The notes beneath the pieces are model-generated. The model worked only from the letters and a program-made list of their open reading frames with translations, ran no database searches and had not been told where the DNA came from. Both the position numbers and the translations under genes were made by a program. Shown here one piece after another: positions 7,332 through 14,624 of a stretch of 15,567 bases of DNA. The DNA lies in contig CAINXK010000512.1 in NCBI GenBank assembly GCA_903854805.1, forward strand, positions 1-15,567. Reading direction: 5' to 3'. The DNA comes from an uncultured Anaerolineae bacterium (lineage in GTDB: Bacteria > Chloroflexota > Anaerolineae > Anaerolineales > Villigracilaceae). How positions within the stretch are numbered: position 1 is the first letter of the stretch; each line of letters starts with the position of its first letter.

Positions 7332-7673
7332 ATGGCAAAATCTACCAATATCCACTCCATTACTACCGCGGTAATCCAGGATCAGGATGTCGACCTGGCT
7401 CTACGCGCCCTTGAGCAGATTCACGCTCCGGTAACACATCTGGCCAGTGCAGGTGGATTTCTGGGACGCCGGAACGCCACCCTGTTAATTGGGCTACTCG
7501 ATGGTGAAGAGGAAAAAGTTCTGAAAGCGCTTCAATCTTCATGTCGCCAAAGGGTCGAATATCTCGCCATCCCACTTGAAGGTTCACCCCTACCCATGCC
7601 GACTCCCGTGCCCGTAACGGTAGGCGGTGCCACCATGTTTACCCTGCCTGTCGAACGATTTGAGGAGTTTTAA
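7332..7673 (+). CDS. darA: DarA-like cyclic-di-AMP receptor (PII-like), first copy
   Basis: A 113-aa PII-fold protein resembling the DarA/PstA (YaaQ, DUF970) family, which binds c-di-AMP as a trimer. Matching motifs: the IQDQD start near residue 16, SAGGFLGRRNATLLIGL (where DarA has TTGGFLxxGNTTxxIGV), and the C-terminal VGGATMFTLPVERFEEF, close to the B. subtilis ending VGGATVFVLPVDEFHQF as I recall it. In the binding loop an Arg stands where Gly is usual (RRNAT), so affinity may differ. The ATG at 7332 was chosen over an upstream TTG because AGGAG lies 6 nt before it, overlapping the stop of the glycosidase gene 10 nt upstream. The downstream copy follows after 1 nt. Confidence 0.88.
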   Translation: MAKSTNIHSITTAVIQDQDVDLALRALEQIHAPVTHLASAGGFLGRRNATLLIGLLDGEEEKVLKALQSSCRQRVEYLAIPLEGSPLPMPTPVPVTVGGATMFTLPVERFEEF

Positions 7674-7674
7674 T

Positions 7675-7938
7675 ATGAAATTGATCTTTGCCATTCTCAA
7701 GGATGACGATGTGGACAATGTGGTCCAGGCACTTACAGCCGATAGTTTTCGGGTGACACGCGTAGCTTCCACCGGCGGGCTCTTCCGTAAGGGCAGCACC
7801 ACCCTATTGATCGGTGTGGATGACGAGCAGGTTGAAGCTGCCATCCAATTATTGCGTGAAAAGACCACTGCCGAAGTGAACGAGCAGAAACGTGCCACTG
7901 TATTCGTTGTGCCGGTCAGCCGGTTCGAACAGCTGTAA
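7675..7938 (+). CDS. darA: DarA-like cyclic-di-AMP receptor (PII-like), second short copy
   Basis: An 87-aa paralogue of the previous gene and the last gene of the operon. It starts MKLIFAILKDDDVD and has RVASTGGLFRKGSTTLLIGVDDEQV, a close fit to the family's Gly-rich nucleotide-binding loop, and ends VFVVPVSRFEQL. It lacks the longer loop and the VGGA motif before the last strand (here NEQKRATVFVV), making it shorter than the roughly 110-residue family norm. The start is the ATG 1 nt after the preceding stop, with GAGGAG just upstream inside that gene; longer frames into the upstream gene have no such support. Translation is likely coupled. It may form homotrimers or mixed trimers with its neighbour (inference). 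Confidence 0.86.
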   Translation: MKLIFAILKDDDVDNVVQALTADSFRVTRVASTGGLFRKGSTTLLIGVDDEQVEAAIQLLREKTTAEVNEQKRATVFVVPVSRFEQL

Positions 7939-7952
7939 CTCAGCCTGCCTAA

Positions 7953-7986
7953 ATTGAAAAATGGTGCCCCCGCACCATTTTTCAAT
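7953..7986 (+). terminator. Intrinsic terminator of the glycosidase-darA operon
   Basis: A perfect 15-bp stem: 7953-7967 pairs with 7972-7986 around a CCCC loop. The 3' arm contains TTTTT. It starts 15 nt after the second darA stop. The symmetric A/T ends would let it work in both directions. Confidence 0.85.
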
Positions 7987-8032
7987 CGATGTTTGCCACA
8001 GGCTCATACCAAAAACATATGGTAAAACAATC

Positions 8033-8485
8033 ATGTCCAAACTCCTTGAAAAATCCCGCTATATGGCAATCATCGGTGTACTGGGTCTGCTGGCAGCCAC
8101 ACTGGCAGCCTTTGTGTGGGGGGTGTTTCAAACCACACACGCGCTGGTGTTGATCGCCGAAAGCCAGGGCAAAGATGTAGGCATAACTGTTGCGTTGATC
8201 GAAATCGTCGACAGCTTCTTAATCGCCACCACCCTATTGATCTTTTCAGTCAACCTTTACGAATTATTCATTGCGGATGTGAATGTACCCGAATGGATGG
8301 TATCGCACGATCTGTACGAGTTAAAAACCAAATTGAGCAGCATGATCATCCTGGTGATGGCAGTGAAATTTGTGGAGAAGCTGGTAGATATTAAAAATTA
8401 CAGCGATTTACTACAGTTCGGAGCCGCTATAACCCTGGTTTCTGGAGCGCTGATCGCATTTGGGTATTTCGGTCACAAAGATTAA
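8033..8485 (+). CDS. YqhA / UPF0114 family integral membrane protein
   Basis: A 150-aa inner-membrane protein of the YqhA family (usual length 150-190 aa), whose function is not known. Four hydrophobic stretches are visible: about residues 12-35 (AIIGVLGLLAATLAAFVWGVF), 50-80 (VALIEIVDSFLIATTLLIFSVNLYELFI), 100-117 (SMIILVMAVKFVEKLV) and 128-148. Family landmarks are the short MSKLLEKSRY start, the VDSFLIATTLLIF segment and YELFI. The frame is open back to 7961, but that lies inside the terminator hairpin; the ATG at 8033 gives the family-typical N-terminus. No Shine-Dalgarno site is seen; a weak -10-like TATGGT at 8018-8023 would put the start site close to the ATG, so this transcript too may be leaderless (weak evidence). 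Confidence 0.88.
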   Translation: MSKLLEKSRYMAIIGVLGLLAATLAAFVWGVFQTTHALVLIAESQGKDVGITVALIEIVDSFLIATTLLIFSVNLYELFIADVNVPEWMVSHDLYELKTKLSSMIILVMAVKFVEKLVDIKNYSDLLQFGAAITLVSGALIAFGYFGHKD

Positions 8486-8793
8486 TATCGCAATCCACTT
8501 GATAGGATGACATACGCCTGAGCGGACAAACCACAAGGTACCCCGTTGCCCCTTATAGACCAATCCTAAATAACCACAATAAAACCTTACCCTACTTTTT
8601 TTTGCAGAGATTTTGGTAAACCTTATGCGTTATTTATCGTAAAAAATATCATTCAGGTCAAATAGCCATTTCCGAAGAAATGGATTGGCCTTCCGGATTA
8701 AAAAATAAGACTGGGCGCTGCAGTTTGGCAACTGTCCAGTCTTATTTTTTTTATTTAGCACATAGCGAAGGCAAATTATTTATGCCCTGCTTT
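8486..8793. other. Non-coding gap between YqhA and the DHOD-like gene
   Basis: A 308-bp AT-rich stretch between convergent genes. I saw no gene. It holds a small perfect hairpin at 8666-8683 (CCATTTC / GAAATGG with a CGAA tetraloop) and the bidirectional terminator at 8701-8749. The rest shows only A and T runs (T8 at 8596-8604 region) and no other clear signal. Confidence 0.55.
8701..8749. terminator. Bidirectional intrinsic terminator
   Basis: A perfect 14-bp outer stem: 8701-8714 pairs with 8736-8749. An inner stem CAGTT / AACTG closes on the loop TGGC. T8 follows on the plus strand, and the A-run at the left gives a U-run on the minus strand. It serves YqhA (+) and, from the other side, the nifJ-DHOD operon (-), whose last stop is 45 bp away. 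Confidence 0.85.
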
Positions 8794-9795
8794 TTATGGC
8801 AGATCACGATATGAACCCAACACCTGCATGTAGTTGGAACGTTCAAAAGCAGCCGGCTCTTTTACAGCCTGCTGGCTCATGCTACCCTGCATTTGTTGAA
8901 TCGATTCGTACTCATGTTCTTCCATCCAAAACTGCAGGGTGGCAAGAATATCGGCAACCCGGCTGTAACCATTTTTGAGCAGTTCTGATGCCATCATTGC
9001 CACCTTGGCACCCGCCATCATTGACTTGATGACATCCGTAGCAGTATGAACACCACTGGTAAGCGCAAAGTCAGCATTGACTTTTCCATAGAGGATGGAA
9101 ATCCAACGCAGCGGCAGGCGTAGCTCGTCAGAAGTACTTAGAACCAGGCTGTGAACAACCTCCAGATTTTCAAGATCAAAATCGGGTTGGTAGAAGCGAT
9201 TAAAGAGCACTAACCCATTGGCACCAGCCTCAACACAGCGCCTGGCAAAGTTTGGCAATGCTGTGGTAAATGGGCTGAGTTTGACAGAAAATGGTAAGGT
9301 AATAGCAGCACGAACGTCCGAGATGAGCTCCAGATAGGTATTCTCTAATTCCACAGCATCCAGATCCGGATCGGCCGGAATATAGTAGAGGTTAAGCTCA
9401 AGAGCATCAGCACCGGCTTCTTGCATGTGATGCGCATAGCGGGTCCAACCGCCCTTCGAAACGCCGTTCAGACTGCCTATCACTGGCACACTGACAGATT
9501 TCTTAACCGCCGATAGATGATCCAGGTATTTCCCGGGGCCCATGGCATAAGTACTGAGGTCGGGCAGATACGTGAGCGCCTCTGCGAACGTATTTGTCCC
9601 TCTAGTCAGATAATGATCCAGTTCAAGACTTTCGTGGATAATCTGTTCTTCAAAGAGAGAATACATCACAATTGCGCCAACGCCAGCATCGTCCAGCTTT
9701 TTTGCGTTTTCGATTTTCTTTGTAAGCGGCGAAGCAGCAGCAACAATTGGATTTTTAAGGGTAAGGCCCAGATAACGAGTAGTAAGATCAGTCAT
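8794..9795 (-). CDS. Dihydroorotate dehydrogenase-like flavoprotein (PFOR partner)
   Basis: A 333-aa TIM-barrel FMN protein of the dihydroorotate dehydrogenase-like family often found beside nifJ. Landmarks: [11 protein letters not shown] near residue 15, the [16 protein letters not shown] segment (family signature), [11 protein letters not shown], the FSVKLSPF strand with its FMN-contacting Lys, [12 protein letters not shown], and the FMN phosphate region [19 protein letters not shown]. At 133-140 it reads ELNLYYIP where true DHODs have NxSCPN or a Ser variant: the catalytic Cys/Ser is absent, so dihydroorotate oxidation is unlikely and the true reaction is unknown. The ATG at 9795 was chosen because AAGGAC precedes it; an ATG at 9813 has no ribosome binding site. 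It follows nifJ by 88 nt, separated by a hairpin. Confidence 0.88.
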   Translation of the reverse strand: MTDLTTRYLGLTLKNPIVAAASPLTKKIENAKKLDDAGVGAIVMYSLFEEQIIHESLELDHYLTRGTNTFAEALTYLPDLSTYAMGPGKYLDHLSAVKKSVSVPVIGSLNGVSKGGWTRYAHHMQEAGADALELNLYYIPADPDLDAVELENTYLELISDVRAAITLPFSVKLSPFTTALPNFARRCVEAGANGLVLFNRFYQPDFDLENLEVVHSLVLSTSDELRLPLRWISILYGKVNADFALTSGVHTATDVIKSMMAGAKVAMMASELLKNGYSRVADILATLQFWMEEHEYESIQQMQGSMSQQAVKEPAAFERSNYMQVLGSYRDLP

Positions 9796-9836
9796 ATTAG
9801 AGTCCTTCAGCATATAAATCTGGTTTCACAGCTAAT

Positions 9837-9873
9837 GGTCAGGGACGCGTCAGACTTGCTTGCGTCCCTGACC
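9837..9873 (-). other. Intercistronic hairpin between nifJ and the DHOD-like gene
   Basis: A 12-bp GC-rich stem: GGTCAGGGACGC at 9837-9848 pairs with GCGTCCCTGACC at 9862-9873, with a 13-nt loop. On the minus strand (the transcript) no U-tract follows, so it is more likely an mRNA-stabilising or processing hairpin, or partial attenuator, than a full terminator. It would lower or uncouple expression of the downstream gene relative to nifJ. Confidence 0.65.
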
Positions 9874-9883
9874 CTGGGATTTT

Positions 9884-12800
9884 TTACTTATTTTCGCCGT
9901 CATTCTTTTTGGCGTAATGCATGGAAGCCATTTGCTGATAATATTCCCAGCGCTTGTCAACATCGTTCTGAGCTTGCTTTAGCAGCATTTCAGCGCGGGC
10001 TTCATCAGATTGGACCAGCATGCGATAACGGGTTTCGTTGTAAATGTATTGTTCCAACGGGATGGATGGATCTTTAGAATCAAGGCTAAGCGGGTTCTGA
10101 CCCTGGGCGATAAGGTCGGGATTGTAGCGGTAAAGCGGCCAATGGCCAGCCTGCACAGCCAATTTCTGTTGTTCGAGACCTTTTGCCATATCAATACCGT
10201 GTGCGATGCAATGCGAGTAGGCAATGATCAGGGATGGACCATCAAAAGCTTCCGCCTCGAGAATGGCCTTGAGGGTTTGCTGATCGCTGGACCCCATCGC
10301 AATCCGCGCGACATAAACATAACCGTAGGACATGGCAATCAGGCCGAGATCTTTCTTGGAGATACCCTTGCCACTCATTGCGAACTTGGCGACTGCACCG
10401 CGCGGGGTCGACTTGGACGCCTGCCCACCAGTATTTGAATACACTTCGGTATCAAGTACCAGAATATTGACATTACGCCCAGAGGCCATTACATGGTCCA
10501 GACCACCGTAACCGATGTCGTAAGCCCAACCGTCACCACCAATGATCCAGACAGATTTCTTGACGAGTAAATCTGCCAGGCTCAGCAAATCACGGGATTT
10601 TGGATCTGTCTTATCGGCGAGCACTTTCTTCAGAGCTTCCACGCGCTCGCGCTGCTGCTTGATACCTATTTCAGTAGTTTGGTCAGAACTAAGCAGCTCA
10701 GCTGCCAGTGTGCCAAGCTCACCAGACATCTGCTTCAACAAGAAGCGAATGTATTCAGCCTGTTTGTCCAGGGTCAGGCGCATGCCCAGACCAAATTCAG
10801 CATTATCTTCAAACAAGGAATTCGACCAGGCCGGACCGCGCCCGTCCTTATTGATAGTCCAAGGTGTGGTTGGCAGGTTACCACCATAAATGGACGAGCA
10901 GCCAGTTGCATTGGCGATGATGGCCCGGTCGCCAAACAGCTGCGAAACAAGCTTGATATACGGAGTTTCGCCACAGCCCGCACAGGCGCCGGAGAATTCG
11001 AACAGCGGTTGAAGCAGCTGTGAGTTTTTGATCGTGGATGGACTCATCAGGGTCCGATCAACCTCTGGCAGCTTGTAGAAAAATTCCCAGTTGGCATTTT
11101 CGCTTTCGCGCAGTGGCGGCTGCGAAGCCATATTGAGCGCCTTGCGACCGACCTGGGTCTTGTCTTTTGCCGGACAGGCCTCTACACACAGGGTACAACC
11201 AGTACAATCTTCTGGAGCAACCTGAACGGTATAGGCCATTCCCGGGAATTCTTTGAACTTGGAAGGCATGTGCTTGTAAGTAACCGGGGCAGTTTCGAGA
11301 GCCGCAGTTTCGTACACTTTGTGGCGAATAACAGCATGCGGACAAACGAACACACATTTACCGCATTGAATGCACAAATCTGGTTCCCAGACCGGGATAT
11401 CAAGCGCTATGTTGCGTTTTTCCCATTGGGTTGTGCCACTCGGGAAGGTGCCATCAACCGGCATAGCCGAAACTGGCACTTCCTCGCCCTCAAGCGCAAT
11501 GATCGGTCCCAGTGTCTTCTTGACAAAATCAGGCGCTTCAGCGGGAACACGAGGACGCATAACAAGCTCGCTGCTAGCTTTGGCAGGAACCACGATCTCA
11601 CGCAGGTGAGCAAGGGTTTGATCGACTGCTTCAAAGTTCTGTTTAACAACTGCGTCACCACGCTTGCCGTATGTTTTTTCGATGGAGTGCTTGATCTCAG
11701 CGATAGCCTGTGCACGTGGCAGTACGCCCGAAATGGCAAAGAAACAGGTCTGCATAATGGTATTAACCCGGCTACCCATACCAGTCAGGTCAGCCACTTC
11801 ATACGCATTAATATTGTAGAACTTGAGCTTCTTATCAATAATGACCTGCTGGACTTCAATCGGCAGGTTATCCCAGACTTCATCCTGACTAAAGATACTA
11901 TTAAGCAGGAATGTGCCGCCGGGTTGGGCATACTTCAGGATGTCATAGCGTTCCAAGAAGCTAAACTGATGGCAAGCTACAAAATTGGCAGTGTTTGAGG
12001 CGATCAAGTATGCCGCCTTCAAGGGTTTCGGACCAAAGCGCAAATGCGAGGCGGTCAGAGTGCCCGATTTTTTAGAATCATAGTAGAAGAAACCCTGAGC
12101 ATAGTTTTCGGTCTCTTCGCCAATGATTTTTATCGAGTTCTTGTTCGCACCAACGGTGCCATCGGCACCCAGGCCTATAAATACGCAGCGCACCGTCTCT
12201 GGATATTCAACGCTGAAGGAAGAGTCGACATCCAGGCTGGTATGTGAAACATCGTCGTTGATACCGACGGTAAAGTGATTTTTAGGGGCTGGCTTGGACA
12301 GTTCGTCCAAAACAGCCTTGGCCATGGCCGGGGTAAATTCCTTTGAAGAAAGGCCATACCGTCCACCGATAACCTTGATATTGGTGCGGCCCGATTCGAA
12401 CAAGGCGTTGACAATATCCAGGTACATTGGCTCACCAGCCGCACCAGGTTCCTTGGTGCGGTCCAACACTGCAATCGACTTGACACTCATCGGCAAAGCT
12501 TTGATAAAAGCTTCTGTATCAAATGGCCGATACAGGCGAACACGCAGTGCGCCAACTCGTTCGCCTTTTTCGACCAGATAATCAACGGTAGATTCAAGGG
12601 TTTCACCACCGGAGCCCATCACAATGGCAATTCTTTCAGCTTCGGGATGTCCAACATAATCAAATAAGTGATACTGACGCCCGGTCAGTTTCGCAAACTT
12701 GTCCATCTCTGCCTGTACCATGCCAGGCAATACAGCGTAGAACGGGTTGACTGTCTCGCGCCCCTGGAAGTAGACATCCGGGTTCTGGGCTGTGCCTCGA

Positions 12801-13447
12801 ATAAAGGGATGGTCAGGAGAAAGACCGCGGGCACGATGCGCCCGAACGAGATCCATATCGATCATTTCGCGCAAATCGTCATCACTGAGCTGCTCAATTT
12901 TAGCAACCTCATGCGACGTGCGGAAACCATCAAAGAAGTGCAGGAAAGGCAAACGAGCCCTGAGTGTGGCAGCATGCGCGATGGCAGCCATATCATGCGC
13001 TTCCTGAACCGAACCGGACGAGAGCATGGCCCAACCAGTCTGGCGGGCAGCCATCACATCCTGATGATCACCGTAAATGGAGAGCCCCTGGGCAGCAATG
13101 GCACGCGCAGCAATATGAAAAACGGTGCTGGTCAATTCGCCCGCAATCTTATACATATTGGGGATCATCAACAGTAAACCCTGGCTGGCCGTAAAGGTGG
13201 TGGTCAGTGCGCCAGTCTGCAGGGCGCCGTGAACAGCTCCGGCAGCGCCTCCTTCAGACTCCATTTCAATCACGTGCGGCGTTGTGCCCCAAATATTGGT
13301 TTTGGTCTTGGAAGCCCATTCGTCGGATAATTCGCCCATGGTGGATGAGGGCGTGATAGGGTAGATGGCGATCACTTCGTTGACACGGTAAGCCACCGAG
13401 GCTGCAGCTTCATTACCGTCAATGGTGATCATAGGTCTTTTGGTCAT
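9884..13447 (-). CDS. nifJ: Pyruvate:ferredoxin (flavodoxin) oxidoreductase, single chain
   Basis: A 1187-aa homodimeric-type PFOR that oxidises pyruvate and CoA to acetyl-CoA and CO2, reducing ferredoxin or flavodoxin; cytoplasmic, standard length. Domain order is the usual one: domain I with YPITPSSTM (residues 29-37) and EMESEGGAAGA near 64; the TASQGL pyrimidine-binding region; the central and gamma domains; an insert with two [4Fe-4S] ferredoxin motifs, CIQCGKCVFVCP (Cys692, 695, 698, 702) and CTGCTLCVEACP (Cys748, 751, 754, 758); then the proximal cluster Cys822 and Cys825 (CAGCGETPY), Cys850 (ATGCSS) and Cys1080 (YSHCIAHG). The thiamine-diphosphate motif GDGWAYDIGYGG and SNTGGQ is intact. 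All cofactor residues are present, so it should be active. Start: ATG with AAGGAGT upstream. First gene of a two-gene operon with the DHOD-like gene. Confidence 0.97.
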   Translation of the reverse strand: MTKRPMITIDGNEAAASVAYRVNEVIAIYPITPSSTMGELSDEWASKTKTNIWGTTPHVIEMESEGGAAGAVHGALQTGALTTTFTASQGLLLMIPNMYKIAGELTSTVFHIAARAIAAQGLSIYGDHQDVMAARQTGWAMLSSGSVQEAHDMAAIAHAATLRARLPFLHFFDGFRTSHEVAKIEQLSDDDLREMIDMDLVRAHRARGLSPDHPFIRGTAQNPDVYFQGRETVNPFYAVLPGMVQAEMDKFAKLTGRQYHLFDYVGHPEAERIAIVMGSGGETLESTVDYLVEKGERVGALRVRLYRPFDTEAFIKALPMSVKSIAVLDRTKEPGAAGEPMYLDIVNALFESGRTNIKVIGGRYGLSSKEFTPAMAKAVLDELSKPAPKNHFTVGINDDVSHTSLDVDSSFSVEYPETVRCVFIGLGADGTVGANKNSIKIIGEETENYAQGFFYYDSKKSGTLTASHLRFGPKPLKAAYLIASNTANFVACHQFSFLERYDILKYAQPGGTFLLNSIFSQDEVWDNLPIEVQQVIIDKKLKFYNINAYEVADLTGMGSRVNTIMQTCFFAISGVLPRAQAIAEIKHSIEKTYGKRGDAVVKQNFEAVDQTLAHLREIVVPAKASSELVMRPRVPAEAPDFVKKTLGPIIALEGEEVPVSAMPVDGTFPSGTTQWEKRNIALDIPVWEPDLCIQCGKCVFVCPHAVIRHKVYETAALETAPVTYKHMPSKFKEFPGMAYTVQVAPEDCTGCTLCVEACPAKDKTQVGRKALNMASQPPLRESENANWEFFYKLPEVDRTLMSPSTIKNSQLLQPLFEFSGACAGCGETPYIKLVSQLFGDRAIIANATGCSSIYGGNLPTTPWTINKDGRGPAWSNSLFEDNAEFGLGMRLTLDKQAEYIRFLLKQMSGELGTLAAELLSSDQTTEIGIKQQRERVEALKKVLADKTDPKSRDLLSLADLLVKKSVWIIGGDGWAYDIGYGGLDHVMASGRNVNILVLDTEVYSNTGGQASKSTPRGAVAKFAMSGKGISKKDLGLIAMSYGYVYVARIAMGSSDQQTLKAILEAEAFDGPSLIIAYSHCIAHGIDMAKGLEQQKLAVQAGHWPLYRYNPDLIAQGQNPLSLDSKDPSIPLEQYIYNETRYRMLVQSDEARAEMLLKQAQNDVDKRWEYYQQMASMHYAKKNDGENK

Positions 13448-13490
13448 AGTTACTCCTTGATAAAGGGAAGATCAGAGCGGACTCTGTTGT

Positions 13491-13508
13491 TTGTGAAAAT
13501 TATCGCAA
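13491..13508. promoter_or_regulatory. Candidate Rex (NADH/NAD+ sensor) binding site
   Basis: TTGTGAAAATTATCGCAA is an 18-bp imperfect palindrome matching the Rex consensus TTGTGAAnnnnTTCACAA except at two positions in the right half. It lies 43 bp upstream of the nifJ ATG and overlaps the predicted -10, where a repressor would act. Rex control of pyruvate and fermentation genes is known in other anaerobes; here it is inferred from the match and position. Confidence 0.5.
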
Positions 13509-13527
13509 ATCCTTTTTATTATGCCAC
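13499..13527 (-). promoter_or_regulatory. Possible nifJ promoter
   Basis: On the minus strand, -35 GTGGCA (13522-13527), 17-nt spacer, -10 GATAAT (13499-13504). The -10 is good and the -35 matches 4 of 6 positions. The start site would fall near 13492, leaving a leader of about 45 nt with an AAGGAGT ribosome binding site. Moderate support only. Confidence 0.42.
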
Positions 13528-13987
13528 ATTTGGCTAAGTTTAGCCCTATCAATTTATATTCGGTAGTAATAAATGACACCTAAAACAGCCGAGTCTTGTC
13601 ATATATTTGGACAATAAAGGTTGGAAATGTATATTGATTTAAAAAAAACTCTTACATCCCCCAGATTACAATACCCTGGGATAACCTCGACACGGTATTT
13701 TCTGGAATCACACCGAAAGTACGGATTGCACTAATTGTATGGCAATACATCTGGAATATCGATCTAAACAAAACCGGGGGACAAGGCTTTTGGTTAAATG
13801 TTTTTACCCACGGTCCAAATTGAACAGTTGGAACTGTAGAAGGTTTTTTGCGGGGAAACCTGGTTGCTGTACCCTTGCACGGGCTTCTCCCGAACATCAG
13901 ATTTGGATTTACGCTCGCAAACGGTCTTTTTACCTGAATCGAACCTGTAAAAAATTCCTATAGATCGGGCACCCACTGATTAATTCC

Positions 13988-14020
13988 AAAAAAACTTCCG
14001 AAACCGTTAAGTTTCGGAAG
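13988..14020 (-). terminator. Intrinsic terminator of the NUDIX gene
   Basis: On the minus strand a 10-bp stem (CTTCCGAAAC / GTTTCGGAAG at 13995-14020, 6-nt loop) is followed by seven U's (A-run at 13988-13994). It begins 10 nt after the NUDIX stop. Confidence 0.9.
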
Positions 14021-14030
14021 CGAAAGGCCA

Positions 14031-14558
14031 TTAGGTAAGATAGGGTCTTGCCAAAAACAGGGCTGCCAGAGACTTTGCATCGAGCATCTGGCCGCTTTCT
14101 GCAAGTTTGAACGCATCTGCCACAGATAGTATCTCGACACTTAGATACTCATCAGAATCCGGGTCAAGCGGATCATGGGTCAATCCCGTAGCCAGAAAAA
14201 CATACATCAATTCAGTCGAATAACCGGGCGCCAGGTAAAAACTGCCAATTTTCTGGAGGTGTTGGGCAGCCATGCCAGTTTCCTCGCGAATTTCACGGGC
14301 CGCAGCTTGCTCGGGTGGTTCGCCAGGCTCAAGCGTGCCAGCAGGCAATTCCAGCAAGTCAACCTCAGCAGCATGCCGGTACTGTCTGACAAAGTAAATT
14401 TGTCCATTTTCATCCACTGGCACGATGCTGACCGAGCCAATATGCTCAATAATGTCATATTGAACATTGCTGCCGCTGGGCGTTAGCAGATGGTCTCGAC
14501 GCACTTTGAATGCCCGACCAGTGTAAGCGCTTTCTGATTTAATCAATTCGAATTTCAT
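14031..14558 (-). CDS. NUDIX hydrolase, ADP-ribose pyrophosphatase-like
   Basis: A 175-aa cytoplasmic hydrolase that would cleave ADP-ribose or a related nucleoside diphosphate derivative to AMP and a sugar phosphate. The NUDIX box is complete at residues 74-96: Gly74, Glu80, Arg88-Glu89, Glu92-Glu93 and Gly95, fitting GX5EX7REUXEEXGU. Upstream ELPAGTLEPGE and downstream FYLAPGYSTELMYVFLA are typical of the ADP-ribose pyrophosphatase subgroup (Pro about 15-17 residues after the box). The frame is open to an ATG at 14615, but that lies upstream of the LysM gene's terminator hairpin; the ATG at 14558 has GGAG 5 nt upstream and the family-like MKFELIKSE start, so it was chosen. It sits 66 bp after the LysM gene, behind a terminator, so it probably has its own promoter, not identified. 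Confidence 0.92.
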   Translation of the reverse strand: MKFELIKSESAYTGRAFKVRRDHLLTPSGSNVQYDIIEHIGSVSIVPVDENGQIYFVRQYRHAAEVDLLELPAGTLEPGEPPEQAAAREIREETGMAAQHLQKIGSFYLAPGYSTELMYVFLATGLTHDPLDPDSDEYLSVEILSVADAFKLAESGQMLDAKSLAALFLARPYLT

Positions 14559-14570
14559 ACTGACTCCGTC

Positions 14571-14605
14571 AAAAAAGAAACACCCGGGCGGAAATCGCCC
14601 GGGTG
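14571..14605 (-). terminator. Intrinsic terminator of the LysM lipoprotein gene
   Basis: On the minus strand, a GC-rich 10-bp stem (CACCCGGGCG / CGCCCGGGTG at 14581-14605, 5-nt loop) is followed by TTTCTTTTTT (14571-14580). It starts 19 nt after the LysM stop and ends 12 nt before the NUDIX start codon. Confidence 0.9.
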
Positions 14606-14624
14606 AGTGAAACATACTAAAAAC

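Larger units (their letters stand above)
13448..13987. other. Long non-coding region upstream of nifJ
   Basis: A 540-bp region between nifJ and the NUDIX terminator. The nifJ-proximal part holds a candidate Rex box and promoter, and a 14-bp palindrome GGCTAAGTTTAGCC at 13532-13545 that could be a further operator. The rest (13560-13987) contains no convincing gene. One plus-strand frame is open for about 60 codons (13638-13820), then after a TGA runs on to 13934; it has no start with a ribosome binding site and no family I recognise. Confidence 0.55.

Noticed and set aside
7961..8032. Longer N-terminus for the YqhA protein
   Set aside because: Those 24 codons run through the terminator hairpin of the preceding operon and do not look like the family's N-terminus.
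9796..9813. Upstream ATG for the DHOD-like protein
   Set aside because: It has no ribosome binding site, and its codons contain the AAGGAC site that serves the ATG at 9795.
13652..13963. Short frames on both strands in the gap upstream of nifJ, 60-81 codons
   Set aside because: No ribosome binding site, no recognisable motif and mutually overlapping on opposite strands.
14559..14615. Longer N-terminus for the NUDIX protein
   Set aside because: It would translate the LysM gene's terminator; the ATG at 14558 has a GGAG site and a family-like start.
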